DNA of 62,155 nucleotides from Pseudomonadota bacterium (GCA_030653935.1 JAURYL010000086.1:1-62155); one strand, 5' to 3'. Shown: positions 28,838 to 37,520, numbered from the stretch's first letter. Made by a program: numbers and translations. Notes: generated by a model from the letters alone, not told the origin.

Positions 28838-31228
28838 TCATGCAGCACGCAGCCGTCGTGTATTGGCCAACCCCATGCGGGTGACAGCGGTCACATCCAG
28901 GATCAGGGCGACGCGGCCGTCACCCATGATGGTGGCGCCGGATACACCCGGCACCTTGCGGTAGTTCTCTTCCAGATTCTTGATGACGACCTGGTGTTGG
29001 CCGAGCAGTTCGTCGACGAACAGCGCGGCCTTGCCGTCCTCGGTTTCCACCACCACGACGATGCCTTTGGTGACGTCTTCCACACCGGGCAGGTTGAATG
29101 CCTCGGGCAGCGAGACGAAGGGCAGGTATTCGCCGCGGATGTGCACCATGCGCGAGTCGCCAGCCATGGTGCGGATGTCTTCGAGCCTGGGTTGCAGGGA
29201 CTCGATCACGCTGGTGATGGGCACGATGAAGGTTTCGCCGCCGACGCCCACCGACATGCCGTCGAGGATGGCCAGGGTGAGCGGCAGGCGGATCACCGTG
29301 CGGGTGCCGTGGCCGGTGGACGATTCCAGTTCGACGCGGCCGCCCATGCCTTCGATGTTGCGTTTCACCACGTCCATGCCGACGCCGCGTCCGGACACAT
29401 CGGTCACCACGTCGGCGGTGGAGAAGCCGGGGGCGAAGATGAGTTGCCAGACTTCGTGGTCGGTCATGGCATCGTTGACCGGCAGGCCGCGTTCGCGGGC
29501 TTTGGACAGGATGCGGTTGCGGTTGAGGCCGGCGCCATCGTCGATCACTTCGATGACGATGTTGCCGCCCTGGTGGCTGGCCTTGAGAGTGAGCGTGCCT
29601 TTCGGGTTCTTGCCGGCCATGACCCGGACTTCCGGGGTTTCGATGCCGTGGTCCAGGCTGTTGCGCACCAGGTGGGTCATGGGGTCGCTGATCTTTTCGA
29701 TCAAACCCTTGTCCAGTTCGGTGTTTTCACCAATGGTCTTCATTTCCACCTGCTTGTTCAGCTTGCCGGCGAGATCACGCACCACACGCGGGAAGCGGCT
29801 GAACACCATGCTCATCGGCAGCATCCGGATGGACATCACCGATTCCTGCATGTCGCGGGTGTTGCGGGAGAGCAGGTCGATGCCGGCGAGCAGTTTTTCC
29901 GCCTGCGCCGGGTCGAGGTAGCTGGCGGCTTCCGCCAGCATGGCCTGGGTGATGACCAGTTCGCCGACCAGGTTGATGAGCTGATCCACCTTCTCCACGG
30001 AAACGCGGATGCTGGTCTCGCTGTTGGCGGCGGTGACGGTCTTGTCGTTGTCGCGGCGGCCGATCTTGGCGGTTTCGATGGCGGGGCTGTCGGCGAGTCT
30101 GCGTCCCGGCCCTTCGGCGGGCGGGGTGTTGCCGCCCAGCGGCGCCGGCGCGGTGGCCTGAACCATGTGCTGGCTGCCTGGGGCGCCGTCGAACAGACCG
30201 ACGCCACTGGGCGCGTCGACAAAGATGCCATAGCCCTGGCCCTCGATGGCGGCGGGCGAGTCACTGGGCTTGATGTCGCGGTTGGGCAGGTTTTCCAGCT
30301 TGCCGGCGGCGTCCTCGAACAGGCCGTAGGCGCCGCTTTTGTCTTCGTCCGGGATGGCTTGCGGCGCGGCTAAAAGGGCGTCCAGGGTGGTATCGGGCAG
30401 ACCGGGCGCATCGTCGAAGAAGCCGAAACCGTCATCCGCCGCAGCCTCGGCGGCGGGGGTGCCGGGTGCATCGTCGAAGAAGCCGAAGCTGTCATCAGCG
30501 GCGGCGGCCACACTCACCTCGGCGCCCGGCTGCTCGGGGTCGGCAAGCGTGATTTCATCCGGTGAAAGGTGGAACGCCAGCGCTTCCTTCAATTCGGCGT
30601 CGCGCTTCTGGGTGGTCAGTACCGCCGAGAAACGCGGGCTGGCGGCATCGGGCCGCCGGCGAATGTCGAGCGCTGCGATTTCAGCCAGGCCTTCCAGCAG
30701 GTTCGCCAACATGCCGGCGTCGTTCACGACGTTGGCCGGTAGGTCGCACTCCAGGAGGACGCGGCGAGCCTCGGGCGCGGCGACGGGGGCCACGGCCGTT
30801 ACCGCCGCTTCGTCGGCGACGGCCGTCGCGACGGCCTCTTCGCCAGCGGCCAGTTGGTTGAGGCGGGCGCAGACCGCTTCCACCTCGCCAGCGTCGGCCT
30901 CCGGGCCGCCCTGGTGGTGTTCCAGTTGCGCGCGGAGTATGTCTCCGGCCGCGAGAAAGGCATCGACCATGTCCGGGCGCACGCGCAGTTCTTCCTTGCG
31001 CAGTCGGTCCAGCAGGCTTTCCAGCACATGGGTCACGCTGGTCATGTCGGTGAAGCCGAAGGTGCCGCTGCCGCCCTTGATGGAGTGCGCCGCCCGGAAG
31101 ATGGCGTTGAGCTCTTCCAGGGAGGGGTTGTCCACATCCAGGTTGAGCAGCAGGGTTTCCATGCTTGCCAGGTGTTCTGACGTCTCGTCGAAAAACACCT
31201 GGTAAAACTGACTCATGTCGATGCTCAT
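28838..31228 (-). CDS. cheA: Chemotaxis histidine kinase CheA with repeated GxFxDAPG linker motifs
   Basis: About 796 residues. The Hpt domain carries His48 (AAHSIKGGSGTFGF). A central domain (about 155-230) is followed by an acidic, Ala/Pro-rich linker with five copies of a short motif (FGFFDDAPG at 248 and 268, YGLFEDAAG at 301, YGIFVDAPS at 333, VGLFDGAPG at 343). The dimerisation, ATPase (HLVRNSLDHGIE, ISDPMTHL, DVSGRGVGMDVV) and CheW-like domains follow. It phosphorylates CheY and CheB. ATG at 31228 follows an AGGAG Shine-Dalgarno. Confidence 0.93.
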   Translation of the reverse strand: MSIDMSQFYQVFFDETSEHLASMETLLLNLDVDNPSLEELNAIFRAAHSIKGGSGTFGFTDMTSVTHVLESLLDRLRKEELRVRPDMVDAFLAAGDILRAQLEHHQGGPEADAGEVEAVCARLNQLAAGEEAVATAVADEAAVTAVAPVAAPEARRVLLECDLPANVVNDAGMLANLLEGLAEIAALDIRRRPDAASPRFSAVLTTQKRDAELKEALAFHLSPDEITLADPEQPGAEVSVAAAADDSFGFFDDAPGTPAAEAAADDGFGFFDDAPGLPDTTLDALLAAPQAIPDEDKSGAYGLFEDAAGKLENLPNRDIKPSDSPAAIEGQGYGIFVDAPSGVGLFDGAPGSQHMVQATAPAPLGGNTPPAEGPGRRLADSPAIETAKIGRRDNDKTVTAANSETSIRVSVEKVDQLINLVGELVITQAMLAEAASYLDPAQAEKLLAGIDLLSRNTRDMQESVMSIRMLPMSMVFSRFPRVVRDLAGKLNKQVEMKTIGENTELDKGLIEKISDPMTHLVRNSLDHGIETPEVRVMAGKNPKGTLTLKASHQGGNIVIEVIDDGAGLNRNRILSKARERGLPVNDAMTDHEVWQLIFAPGFSTADVVTDVSGRGVGMDVVKRNIEGMGGRVELESSTGHGTRTVIRLPLTLAILDGMSVGVGGETFIVPITSVIESLQPRLEDIRTMAGDSRMVHIRGEYLPFVSLPEAFNLPGVEDVTKGIVVVVETEDGKAALFVDELLGQHQVVIKNLEENYRKVPGVSGATIMGDGRVALILDVTAVTRMGLANTRRLRAA

Positions 31229-31245
31229 GGCATCTCCTGATAAAC

Positions 31246-31339
31246 AGGGGCAAGGGGCAAGGAGCAAGGGGCAAGGAAGGGGCAAGGGGGCAAGGGGGAG
31301 GGGGTTTCCTTGCCCCTTGCCCCTTGAATCTTGCCCCTG
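31246..31339. repeat. Inverted heptamer array (GGGCAAG/CTTGCCC) between cheY and cheA
   Basis: Several units of GGGGCAA/GGGCAAG (31246-31302) face CCTTGCCCCTTGCCCC units (31307-31339) across a very short G/T loop. The arms could form a hairpin of over 25 bp in the intergenic transcript. It has the same design as the arrays at 9850 and 33845. Confidence 0.8.
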
Positions 31340-31343
31340 CTTC

Positions 31344-31709
31344 TCACCCGAGTACCTTTTTGACGACTTCCAGCAGCTTTTGCGGATCGAACGGTTTCAC
31401 CAGCCAGCCCGTCGCCCCGGCCGCCTTGCCCGCCGATTTCATGGCGTCGGATGATTCCGTGGTCAGCATCAGGATCGGGGTGGAGCGGTATTGCGGCAGG
31501 CCGCGCAGCGTCTTGATCAGCGTCAGGCCGTCCATCTTGGGCATGTTCTGGTCGGTGAGCACCAGGTTCGCGCTCTTGCCGCGCGCCTTGGCGAGGCCGT
31601 CCTCGCCATCCACGGCCTCGACCACTTCGTAGCCGGCGCTCTTCAGGGTGAAGGCCACCATCTGCCGGATGGACGCGGAGTCATCAACAGTTAGTACGAC
31701 TTTTGCCAT
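31344..31709 (-). CDS. cheY: Chemotaxis response regulator CheY
   Basis: The 121-residue single receiver has D9/D10 (TVDDSAS), phospho-acceptor D53 (LTDQNMP) and the conserved Lys near 104 (WLVKPFDPQ). Phospho-CheY would act on the flagellar switch. It follows the MCP-like gene by 16 bp and precedes cheA, in a likely operon driven by the sigma-28-like promoter at 32940-32966. Confidence 0.93.
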   Translation of the reverse strand: MAKVVLTVDDSASIRQMVAFTLKSAGYEVVEAVDGEDGLAKARGKSANLVLTDQNMPKMDGLTLIKTLRGLPQYRSTPILMLTTESSDAMKSAGKAAGATGWLVKPFDPQKLLEVVKKVLG

Positions 31710-31725
31710 TTTTTGTTACCTCTCA

Positions 31726-32895
31726 TTAAAACAATTCGATGTCGCCGGAACTCATGCTTTCCTGCTTGACCGGGTTGAAGCGGGTGTTGTCCAGGTTGGC
31801 GAGTGCCGCCACCCGCTCCCGCGCCGTGATCAGGGCCGCGTCCATGTTGTCGGCGGTGGCGAAGGAAAGCGCCACGCCATGCACCCCCTCGCTCAGCGCA
31901 TCCAGGCGCACTTGGGCATGGCCGATCAACTGGCTGGACAGGTCCTGGAACTGGAGCGTGGTGACGGCGGCGTTGACCTCGCCGGCGAGGATGGCCGCGT
32001 GGTTGTCGATGCCGCGCGCCGCTTCCGCCATCGCTTCGTTGATGGACTCCAGGCGCAGCATGGTGTCGTGTACCCGCTGCTTTGATTGCAGGGCGAAGTT
32101 CATGTCCATCGAGGCAACGGCATAGATGGAGTCGTGGGCGCGACCCAGCGAGGCATCCACCTGATCCATGTGCGAACGGATTTCATGCGAGAACTGGTTG
32201 GTGCGCTGCGAGAGATTGCGGACTTCATCCGCGACCACCGCGAAACCGCGCCCGGCTTCACCGGCGCGCGCCGCTTCGATGGCGGCGTTGAGCGCGAGCA
32301 GGTTGGTCTGTTTGGCGATGGATTCGATCTCGGCGAGGATGCCCAGCATGGTGTTCACCTCGCTGTTGATGGTGTCCATGGTTTCCACCAGGCCCATCGC
32401 GATCTTGCTGGTGGCGACGGTGTTGTCGACGAAGGCCTCCATGGTCTTCGAGGTATCCCGGACGAACTCGGCGAAGCTCACCGATTGGCCCTCGCTGCCG
32501 ATCTCGGACATGCCGTTGACAATGGACAGGGCCAGTTCGCGCTGTGCCTGGGCGTGATGATTCATGTCGCTGAAATTGGCGATCAGCTTGTTGATGGCTT
32601 CCTGAAGCAACTCCTTCACCCGTTCCAGTTCGCCATGGCTGGCTTGGGATTGCGCCTTGCTGGCATCGCCCAGATCGTCGATGAGCACGCCCATTTCGGC
32701 GCGATGACTGACCAGGCGATCAACCAGCGGCTCCTTGTTTTGTGGTTGCACGCCCTGACGCACGGCGGCGAACCAGACCACGAGCGCGACGGCCACGACC
32801 ACCAGCACTCGCCAGATCGGATCAGCGAACCACGCCACCAGCGCAACCAGAATTGCAACCAGGATGATCAACGCGGCATATCTGTTCGAGGTCAA
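31726..32895 (-). CDS. Short membrane MCP-like protein with a CheZ-like FQDLSSQ motif
   Basis: The 389-residue protein has two N-terminal membrane segments (residues 8-24 and 28-45) with almost no periplasmic loop, no HAMP and a compact signalling domain ([35 protein letters not shown]). Near the C-terminus, [15 protein letters not shown] includes D318 and Q322, spaced four residues apart as are Asp and Gln in the CheZ active helix (FQDLTGQ). No cheZ gene is present in this cluster. It may be a receptor, a phosphatase or both; only the receptor class is well supported. It is the first gene after a sigma-28-like promoter. Confidence 0.82.
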   Translation of the reverse strand: MTSNRYAALIILVAILVALVAWFADPIWRVLVVVAVALVVWFAAVRQGVQPQNKEPLVDRLVSHRAEMGVLIDDLGDASKAQSQASHGELERVKELLQEAINKLIANFSDMNHHAQAQRELALSIVNGMSEIGSEGQSVSFAEFVRDTSKTMEAFVDNTVATSKIAMGLVETMDTINSEVNTMLGILAEIESIAKQTNLLALNAAIEAARAGEAGRGFAVVADEVRNLSQRTNQFSHEIRSHMDQVDASLGRAHDSIYAVASMDMNFALQSKQRVHDTMLRLESINEAMAEAARGIDNHAAILAGEVNAAVTTLQFQDLSSQLIGHAQVRLDALSEGVHGVALSFATADNMDAALITARERVAALANLDNTRFNPVKQESMSSGDIELF

Positions 32896-32939
32896 CTCAG
32901 CCCCCTAAAGGTTTTGGGCAGCAAGCCCTTCGGCACCGT

Positions 32940-32966
32940 GTATCGGCAGGGGGCGGTAAAACTTTA
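32940..32966 (-). promoter_or_regulatory. Sigma-28 (FliA)-type promoter for the che operon
   Basis: On the minus strand TAAAGTTT, 11 bases, then GCCGATAC matches the FliA consensus in 15 of 16 positions. It lies about 45 bp before the MCP-like ATG at 32895 and would drive that gene, cheY, cheA, cheW and possibly the receptors. Confidence 0.8.
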
Positions 32967-32981
32967 GGGATAGATTGACGC

Positions 32982-33004
32982 AAAAAAGCCGGCGTGAGCC
33001 GGCT
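32982..33004 (-). terminator. Intrinsic terminator after the tautomerase gene
   Basis: On the minus strand AGCCGGC, TCAC loop, GCCGGCT is followed by a run of T. It ends the operon finishing with the tautomerase gene at 33040 and insulates the che promoter just beyond it. Confidence 0.8.
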
Positions 33005-33039
33005 GTGTTCAAGGTCGGGTTCGGAATCGTTGCCGCTGC

Positions 33040-33228
33040 TCAGTCCTCCTCGTCAAGCAACCGGCCGGCGATGGCCCAATTCTCTTCCGGCAGTTCCTGG
33101 AAGGAGATAAAGGTGTAGCGCTTCGGTTTGAGGGCGTGCCGTTCCAGGGTATCGGTGATTTCCTCGGCGATTTTCTTCTTCTGCTCGCGGCTGAGGTTGC
33201 CGGCGAGTTTGATGCTGACTACGGGCAT
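33040..33228 (-). CDS. 4-oxalocrotonate tautomerase family protein
   Basis: The 62-residue protein begins MPVVSIKLAGNLSREQKKKI; removal of Met exposes Pro1, the general base in this family. Length matches the short 4-OT-type subunits that form hexamers. The substrate cannot be told. It overlaps the uracil-DNA glycosylase gene by 10 bases, so the two are coupled. Confidence 0.82.
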   Translation of the reverse strand: MPVVSIKLAGNLSREQKKKIAEEITDTLERHALKPKRYTFISFQELPEENWAIAGRLLDEED

Positions 33229-33848
33229 GGTGAATCCTCCTGGATGCGTTGGAACACGGCGCGGAACATTTCCGGGCTGAGGCGGCGGGTTTGGGTGTTG
33301 TAGCGGGAACAGTGGTAACTGCTGTACAGGCGACGACCGTCCGGCAGGATGTGGACGACCCCATGTCCGAAAGGATAGCCGCTCTGTTTCAGGCCTAGCG
33401 CCATGAGCACGGCCTTGTGGGCGATCAGGCCGAGGGCGAGGAGGGCGGTGGTGTTCGGCAGGGCGGCCAGTTCGGCTTTCAGAAAGGCGTTGCAGCGTTT
33501 GATTTCGCTGGTTTCCGGCTTGTTTTCCGGGGGCACACATTTGACCGCGTTGCTGATGCGGCAGCCGCTGAGAACCAGGCCGTCGTCGGCGGCGACGGAC
33601 ACCGGGCGGTTGGCGTAGCCGAAGGCGTGCAGGGTTTCATAAAGCAGCACGCCGGCGTAGTCGCCGGTGAACGGCCGCCCGCTGCGGTTGGCGCCATGCA
33701 GGCCGGGGGCGAGGCCGACGATGAGCAGGCGGGGACGCGCGTCACCAAAGGCCGGCACGGGTTTGCAGAAATATCCCGGATAACGGGTGCGCGATTCAGC
33801 CAGGAAGGCGGCAAGGCGGGGGCAGGCGGTGCAGGAAGGCAGGTTCAA
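33219..33848 (-). CDS. Uracil-DNA glycosylase, family 5 (UdgB) type
   Basis: About 209 residues. The N-terminal CTACPRLAAF, LLIVGLAPGLHGANRSGRPF and SSYHCSRYNTQTRRLSPEMF fit the family-5 (type B) uracil-DNA glycosylases, with Cys residues that may hold a 4Fe-4S cluster. It removes uracil or other deaminated bases. The start is uncertain: the 5' end runs directly into a heptamer repeat array that encodes LAPCPLNLAPCPLNL in frame. The TTG at 33848, giving LNLPSCTACP, is a reasonable guess; starts inside the array are possible. Confidence 0.8.
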   Translation of the reverse strand: MNLPSCTACPRLAAFLAESRTRYPGYFCKPVPAFGDARPRLLIVGLAPGLHGANRSGRPFTGDYAGVLLYETLHAFGYANRPVSVAADDGLVLSGCRISNAVKCVPPENKPETSEIKRCNAFLKAELAALPNTTALLALGLIAHKAVLMALGLKQSGYPFGHGVVHILPDGRRLYSSYHCSRYNTQTRRLSPEMFRAVFQRIQEDSPCP

Positions 33849-33980
33849 GGGGCAAGGGGCAAGGTTCAAGGGGCAAGGGGCAAGGGGCAAGGGGCAAGGG
33901 GCAAGGGGCAAGGGGCAAGGGGCAAGGGGCAAGGGGCAAGGACGCGGTTGGTTTTCCTTGAACCTTGCCCCTTGCCCCTA
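33845..33980. repeat. Long inverted heptamer array (GGGGCAA/TTGCCCC)
   Basis: About fifteen tandem GGGGCAA-type units with TTCAAGG variants (33845-33940) face inverted CCTTGCCCCTTGCCCC units (33955-33979) across a short loop. The array touches the DUF2863 stop codon at 33981 on one side and merges with the 5' end of the glycosylase gene on the other. The unit is the same as in the array at 31246. Confidence 0.85.
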
Positions 33981-35141
33981 TCAGTGCAGATGCGTCGGCG
34001 TGCCCTGCATTTCTTCCGGCAGTTGGGCGTGCACGCTTTCGCCCTCGGGGTTGGGAAACAGGGGGGCGCCGCAGTCGTCGCAGTATTCCAGCGGCATGCG
34101 CGTATCCAGCATGCGAACTTCACCGAGTCCGGTTTCCTTGAGCAGGGTTTCGATGCTGGCGGACAGGTCGGCGGATTCGTCCTCGCCGCCGAGCAGTGGC
34201 CAGGTGACGCCGTGCACCACGTCGTCGGAGTCGATGCCGGTGAAGCCGATGCGCCATTCTTCCAGCCAGCGGTCGTAGTAGGGCGCGGCGACGGCGCGCA
34301 AGCGGCTGGCGGGAACGTTGAACAACGATTTTAGATATTCCACGGCGGCGCGCAGGGCGAACGGGCGGGTTTCCCGGTCGGCGCGGCGCCAGGCGGAGAA
34401 ATAGGCGTCGGGCAACAGCAGTTCGTGGGCGCACCCGGTCAGTAGCGGTTGCAGGTTGGCGCCGGCCTGCGCGCGCCAGGCTTCCAGCGCGCCGTCACGG
34501 TCGCCATCCGCTTCGTTCCAGCGAAATACCGGGTGATTGGCGGGCACCTGGACCACGGCGAGGAGGTAGCGCACATCGGAGACGAAGGTTTGCGACTCCG
34601 GCAGGCTGTCACCCTCAATGATCAGGTCCTGGCCGGCGCCAGCGCTGGCGAAGAGCGCGTCGGCAAAGGCGCGGGTATCGCAATAACCTTGCGGCAGTTG
34701 ATCCGGGCTGAACAGGTAGTTGGCGAGATGCACTTTCGCGTCGGCGGCCAGGATGTGCCCGGAAAGCTGCGCGCGCAGGCCGTCCAGGGTGGCTTGCGGC
34801 AGCGTCCGCGTGGGAATGGTGTAGCGCGACCAGGCCAACACCGGCATCGCCAGGATCATCCGCCAGGTGTCGTTTTCCCGGTTGATTTCGCAAGCGGCCT
34901 CGATCAGGTCGGCGAGATCGTCGTAAGCGCGCGAGTTGGTGTCGTGCAGGCGGTCGAGCGCCTGGTTGAGGGCATCCTCGTCATCGCCGCGCAGCAGCTT
35001 TTCGATCAGCGTCGTCATCTCTGATTCCAGCCAGGTGTCTTCCAGGCGGCTGCCGGAGTCGGCCAAAGCCTGCGCCAGCCAGGCCAGGCGTTCGGCGTCG
35101 CGGGAGAGGCGGGGACGGGCGTAACGGCGGCGGCGTTTCAT
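33981..35141 (-). CDS. DUF2863 family protein
   Basis: The 386-residue protein begins MKRRRRYARPRLSRDAERLA and continues ADSGSRLEDTWLESEM, which I recognise as the DUF2863 family restricted mainly to betaproteobacteria; no function is known. Toward the C-terminus YCDDCGAPLFPNPEGE looks like half of a zinc site. No signal peptide or membrane segment is seen. The ATG at 35141 overlaps the CDF gene by 4 bases, so it is coupled to it. Confidence 0.75.
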   Translation of the reverse strand: MKRRRRYARPRLSRDAERLAWLAQALADSGSRLEDTWLESEMTTLIEKLLRGDDEDALNQALDRLHDTNSRAYDDLADLIEAACEINRENDTWRMILAMPVLAWSRYTIPTRTLPQATLDGLRAQLSGHILAADAKVHLANYLFSPDQLPQGYCDTRAFADALFASAGAGQDLIIEGDSLPESQTFVSDVRYLLAVVQVPANHPVFRWNEADGDRDGALEAWRAQAGANLQPLLTGCAHELLLPDAYFSAWRRADRETRPFALRAAVEYLKSLFNVPASRLRAVAAPYYDRWLEEWRIGFTGIDSDDVVHGVTWPLLGGEDESADLSASIETLLKETGLGEVRMLDTRMPLEYCDDCGAPLFPNPEGESVHAQLPEEMQGTPTHLH

Positions 35142-36046
35142 GTGGGTTCCTTGGGAGGTATGTTTTTCAGTTCCGCTTGCAGCGTGACGTGGCGGATGCC
35201 ATGGCGTTGGCTGAGACTGGTGCGACTGGCCTGGAGGATGCGATCCCAGTCTTCGAAACTGTCCAGTTCCAGGTGCGCGGTGAGGCCGATCTGGCCGGAA
35301 GACAGGGTCCAGATGTGCAGGTCGTGCACCCGTAGCACGCCGGGAATGGCGGCCATGTCGTGGGCGACGTTGTCCAGGTTGATGTGCGCCGGCACGCCTT
35401 CCATCAGTACATGCAGGCTTTCCCGCAGCAGATTCCAGGCGGAGAACAGAATCAGCGCACAGACCACCAGGGAGAGGATGGGGTCGATGGGGGTGTAGCC
35501 GGTGAACCAGATCACCGTGCCCGCGATGAGGGCCGCCACCGAGCCGAGCAGATCGCCCATGACGTGCATCAGGGCGGCGCGGGTGTTGAGGCTGTCGCCG
35601 CCCTGATGCAGCAGCCAAGCCACGGCCAGGTTGACCAGCAGACCGATGAAAGCCACCAGCATGACCGCGCCGCCCATCACCGGTTGCGGGTGGTTTAGGC
35701 GCTCGATGGCCTCGATGGTGATGAATGTGATCAAGGCCAGCATCGCCAGGCTGTTGACCAGGGCGGCGAGAATTTCCAGGCGCACCAGGCCATAGGTATG
35801 GCTTTTCGACGGCGGCCGTCGCGCCAGCAGGGCGGCCAGCGCGGCCAGTCCGAGGGCGGTGGAATCGGTGACCATGTGGCCGGCGTCCGACAACAAGGCC
35901 AGGGAACCGGACCAGTAGCCGGCGATGACTTCCACGATGGCGAAGCCCAGGGTGAAGAACAAGGCCTTGAACAGTGCCTGACCCCCGTGGTCATGGCCGA
36001 CGTGATGCTCCACATGGGTGGTGCCGCGATCAACGGATAAAGCCAT
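35138..36046 (-). CDS. Cation diffusion facilitator (CzcD/ZitB-like) metal efflux transporter
   Basis: The 302-residue inner-membrane protein has six membrane segments in CDF style, the metal motif LLSDAGHMVTDS in segment 2 and a His-rich N-terminus (HVEHHVGHDHGG). VMGDLLGS and DPILSLVVCALILF are also typical, and the C-terminus is the cytoplasmic ferredoxin-like domain. It probably exports Zn, Cd or Co in exchange for protons. The ATG shares one base with the nagZ stop (TGATG). Confidence 0.9.
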   Translation of the reverse strand: MALSVDRGTTHVEHHVGHDHGGQALFKALFFTLGFAIVEVIAGYWSGSLALLSDAGHMVTDSTALGLAALAALLARRPPSKSHTYGLVRLEILAALVNSLAMLALITFITIEAIERLNHPQPVMGGAVMLVAFIGLLVNLAVAWLLHQGGDSLNTRAALMHVMGDLLGSVAALIAGTVIWFTGYTPIDPILSLVVCALILFSAWNLLRESLHVLMEGVPAHINLDNVAHDMAAIPGVLRVHDLHIWTLSSGQIGLTAHLELDSFEDWDRILQASRTSLSQRHGIRHVTLQAELKNIPPKEPT

Positions 36047-37143
36047 CAGCCCCGATTCCCACACGTATTGCAGGGGTCGCTCAGGGCCAGTTCCGCGTCG
36101 GTCTCGCCGAGGCCGCCGAGGCTGCGTACCGCCTCGGCGAAGCGTGGGCTCATCTGCAGGACGGTGCGGCCGGGCGGGTGCGGGCGGCCGTGCATGCGCG
36201 CCAGTCGCACCAGGGAGGTGGGCGGCATCGACCATTTCAGGCGGCGCAGCAGTTCGTCGGCGAGATCGGGGCGATTGCATACCAGCACCATGTCGCAGCC
36301 GGCGTGCAGGGCCGCCTCGGCGCGCTGGGTGATGCCGCCAGCGACGCTGGCGCCTTCCATGGTCAGATCGTCGCTGAAGATCACGCCCTCGAAGCCGTAT
36401 TGGCCACGCAGGATTTCCGTCAGCCAGCGGCGCGAAAAGCCGGCCGGATTCGGGTCGATATGCGGGTAGATGACATGGGCGGGCATGATGCCGGCCAGCC
36501 CCAGGTCGATCATGTGGCGGAACGGCTGGAGGTCGCTGAATTCCAGGTCGGTCAGGCCGCGTTCGTCCACCGGCACCGCCAGATGCGAATCCGCCGCGAC
36601 GAAACCGTGGCCGGGAAAATGCTTGCCCACCGCGCTCATGCCGGCTTCGTTCAGGCCCAGGCTGAGCGCGTGCGCCAGATCCGCCACCGCGCGCGGATCG
36701 CGGTGGAAGGCGCGGTCGCCGATGACGCCGCTGTTGCGGTAATCGAGGTCGAGCACCGGCGCGAAGCTGAAATCGATCCCCAGCGAGCGCAGTTCCGCGC
36801 CCAGCACATAGCCGGCATCACGCGCCAGGCGACGGGCGCGTTGCGGGTGCGCATCCCAGACGTCGCCGATGGCGCGCATGGCGGGAATGGGGGTGAAGCC
36901 GGCGCGGAAACGCTGTACCCGGCCGCCTTCGTGGTCGACGCCGATCAACAGGTGGGGGCTGCGCAGGGCATGGATCTCGCGGCACAGCGCGGCCAGTTGT
37001 TCCGGGCTTTCGTAGTTGCGCTTGAACAGGATGATGCCGCCGATCAATGGGTGCAGCAGGCGCCGGCGTTCCTCATCGCTGAGCGCGAAACCGGCGACAT
37101 CGGCCATCACCGGGCCAAGAGGGAGATGGCTGGTCAGGATCAT
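36046..37143 (-). CDS. nagZ: Beta-N-acetylhexosaminidase NagZ
   Basis: The 365-residue cytoplasmic GH3 enzyme removes GlcNAc from 1,6-anhydromuropeptides in cell-wall recycling. Signature KHFPGHG with the following DSH, the DHEGGRVQRF loop and the nucleophile Asp in FSDDLTMEG are intact. It overlaps acpS by 4 bases. The acpS-nagZ order is common in proteobacteria. It may recycle products of the MltB-type enzyme also encoded here. Confidence 0.93.
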   Translation of the reverse strand: MILTSHLPLGPVMADVAGFALSDEERRRLLHPLIGGIILFKRNYESPEQLAALCREIHALRSPHLLIGVDHEGGRVQRFRAGFTPIPAMRAIGDVWDAHPQRARRLARDAGYVLGAELRSLGIDFSFAPVLDLDYRNSGVIGDRAFHRDPRAVADLAHALSLGLNEAGMSAVGKHFPGHGFVAADSHLAVPVDERGLTDLEFSDLQPFRHMIDLGLAGIMPAHVIYPHIDPNPAGFSRRWLTEILRGQYGFEGVIFSDDLTMEGASVAGGITQRAEAALHAGCDMVLVCNRPDLADELLRRLKWSMPPTSLVRLARMHGRPHPPGRTVLQMSPRFAEAVRSLGGLGETDAELALSDPCNTCGNRG

Positions 37144-37520
37144 TTGTTCTCCACCACCACGTAGGCGACCACATATTCGCGTTCGTCGGAAATCGACAGA
37201 TGGACCCGGCCCATGCCCTGGGCGCGCATCCAGGCGGCCAACTCGGGGGAGAAGGCAAGGCTGGGGCGGCCGAGCGCGTCATGCGTCACGCTGATCGCGG
37301 TCAACATCACTGGCGCCCGCATGCCGGTGCCCACGGCCTTGGAAAAGGCTTCCTTGGCGGCGAAGCGTTTGCTCAGGAACACGTCCTTGTCGCGCGCTTC
37401 CGCGTATTCGCCCCACTCCTCCGGGGACAACATGCGTTGCGCCAGTTTGCCGCCGTAACGCGCGTGCACTTCGCTCATGCGCTTGATGCCCGCGATGTCC
37501 GTGCCGATGCCGAAAATCAT
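37140..37520 (-). CDS. acpS: Holo-[acyl-carrier-protein] synthase
   Basis: The 126-residue AcpS transfers 4'-phosphopantetheine from CoA to acyl carrier protein. MIFGIGTDIAGIKRMSEV and FLSKRFAAKEAFSKAVGTGM are the two diagnostic motifs. The ATG at 37520 lies in the 5-bp target duplication of a MITE. Removing the MITE would restore a 4-base ATGA overlap with the upstream EI24 gene. The present Shine-Dalgarno (GAGG, 8 bases before ATG) is supplied by the MITE terminal repeat. Confidence 0.93.
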   Translation of the reverse strand: MIFGIGTDIAGIKRMSEVHARYGGKLAQRMLSPEEWGEYAEARDKDVFLSKRFAAKEAFSKAVGTGMRAPVMLTAISVTHDALGRPSLAFSPELAAWMRAQGMGRVHLSISDEREYVVAYVVVENK

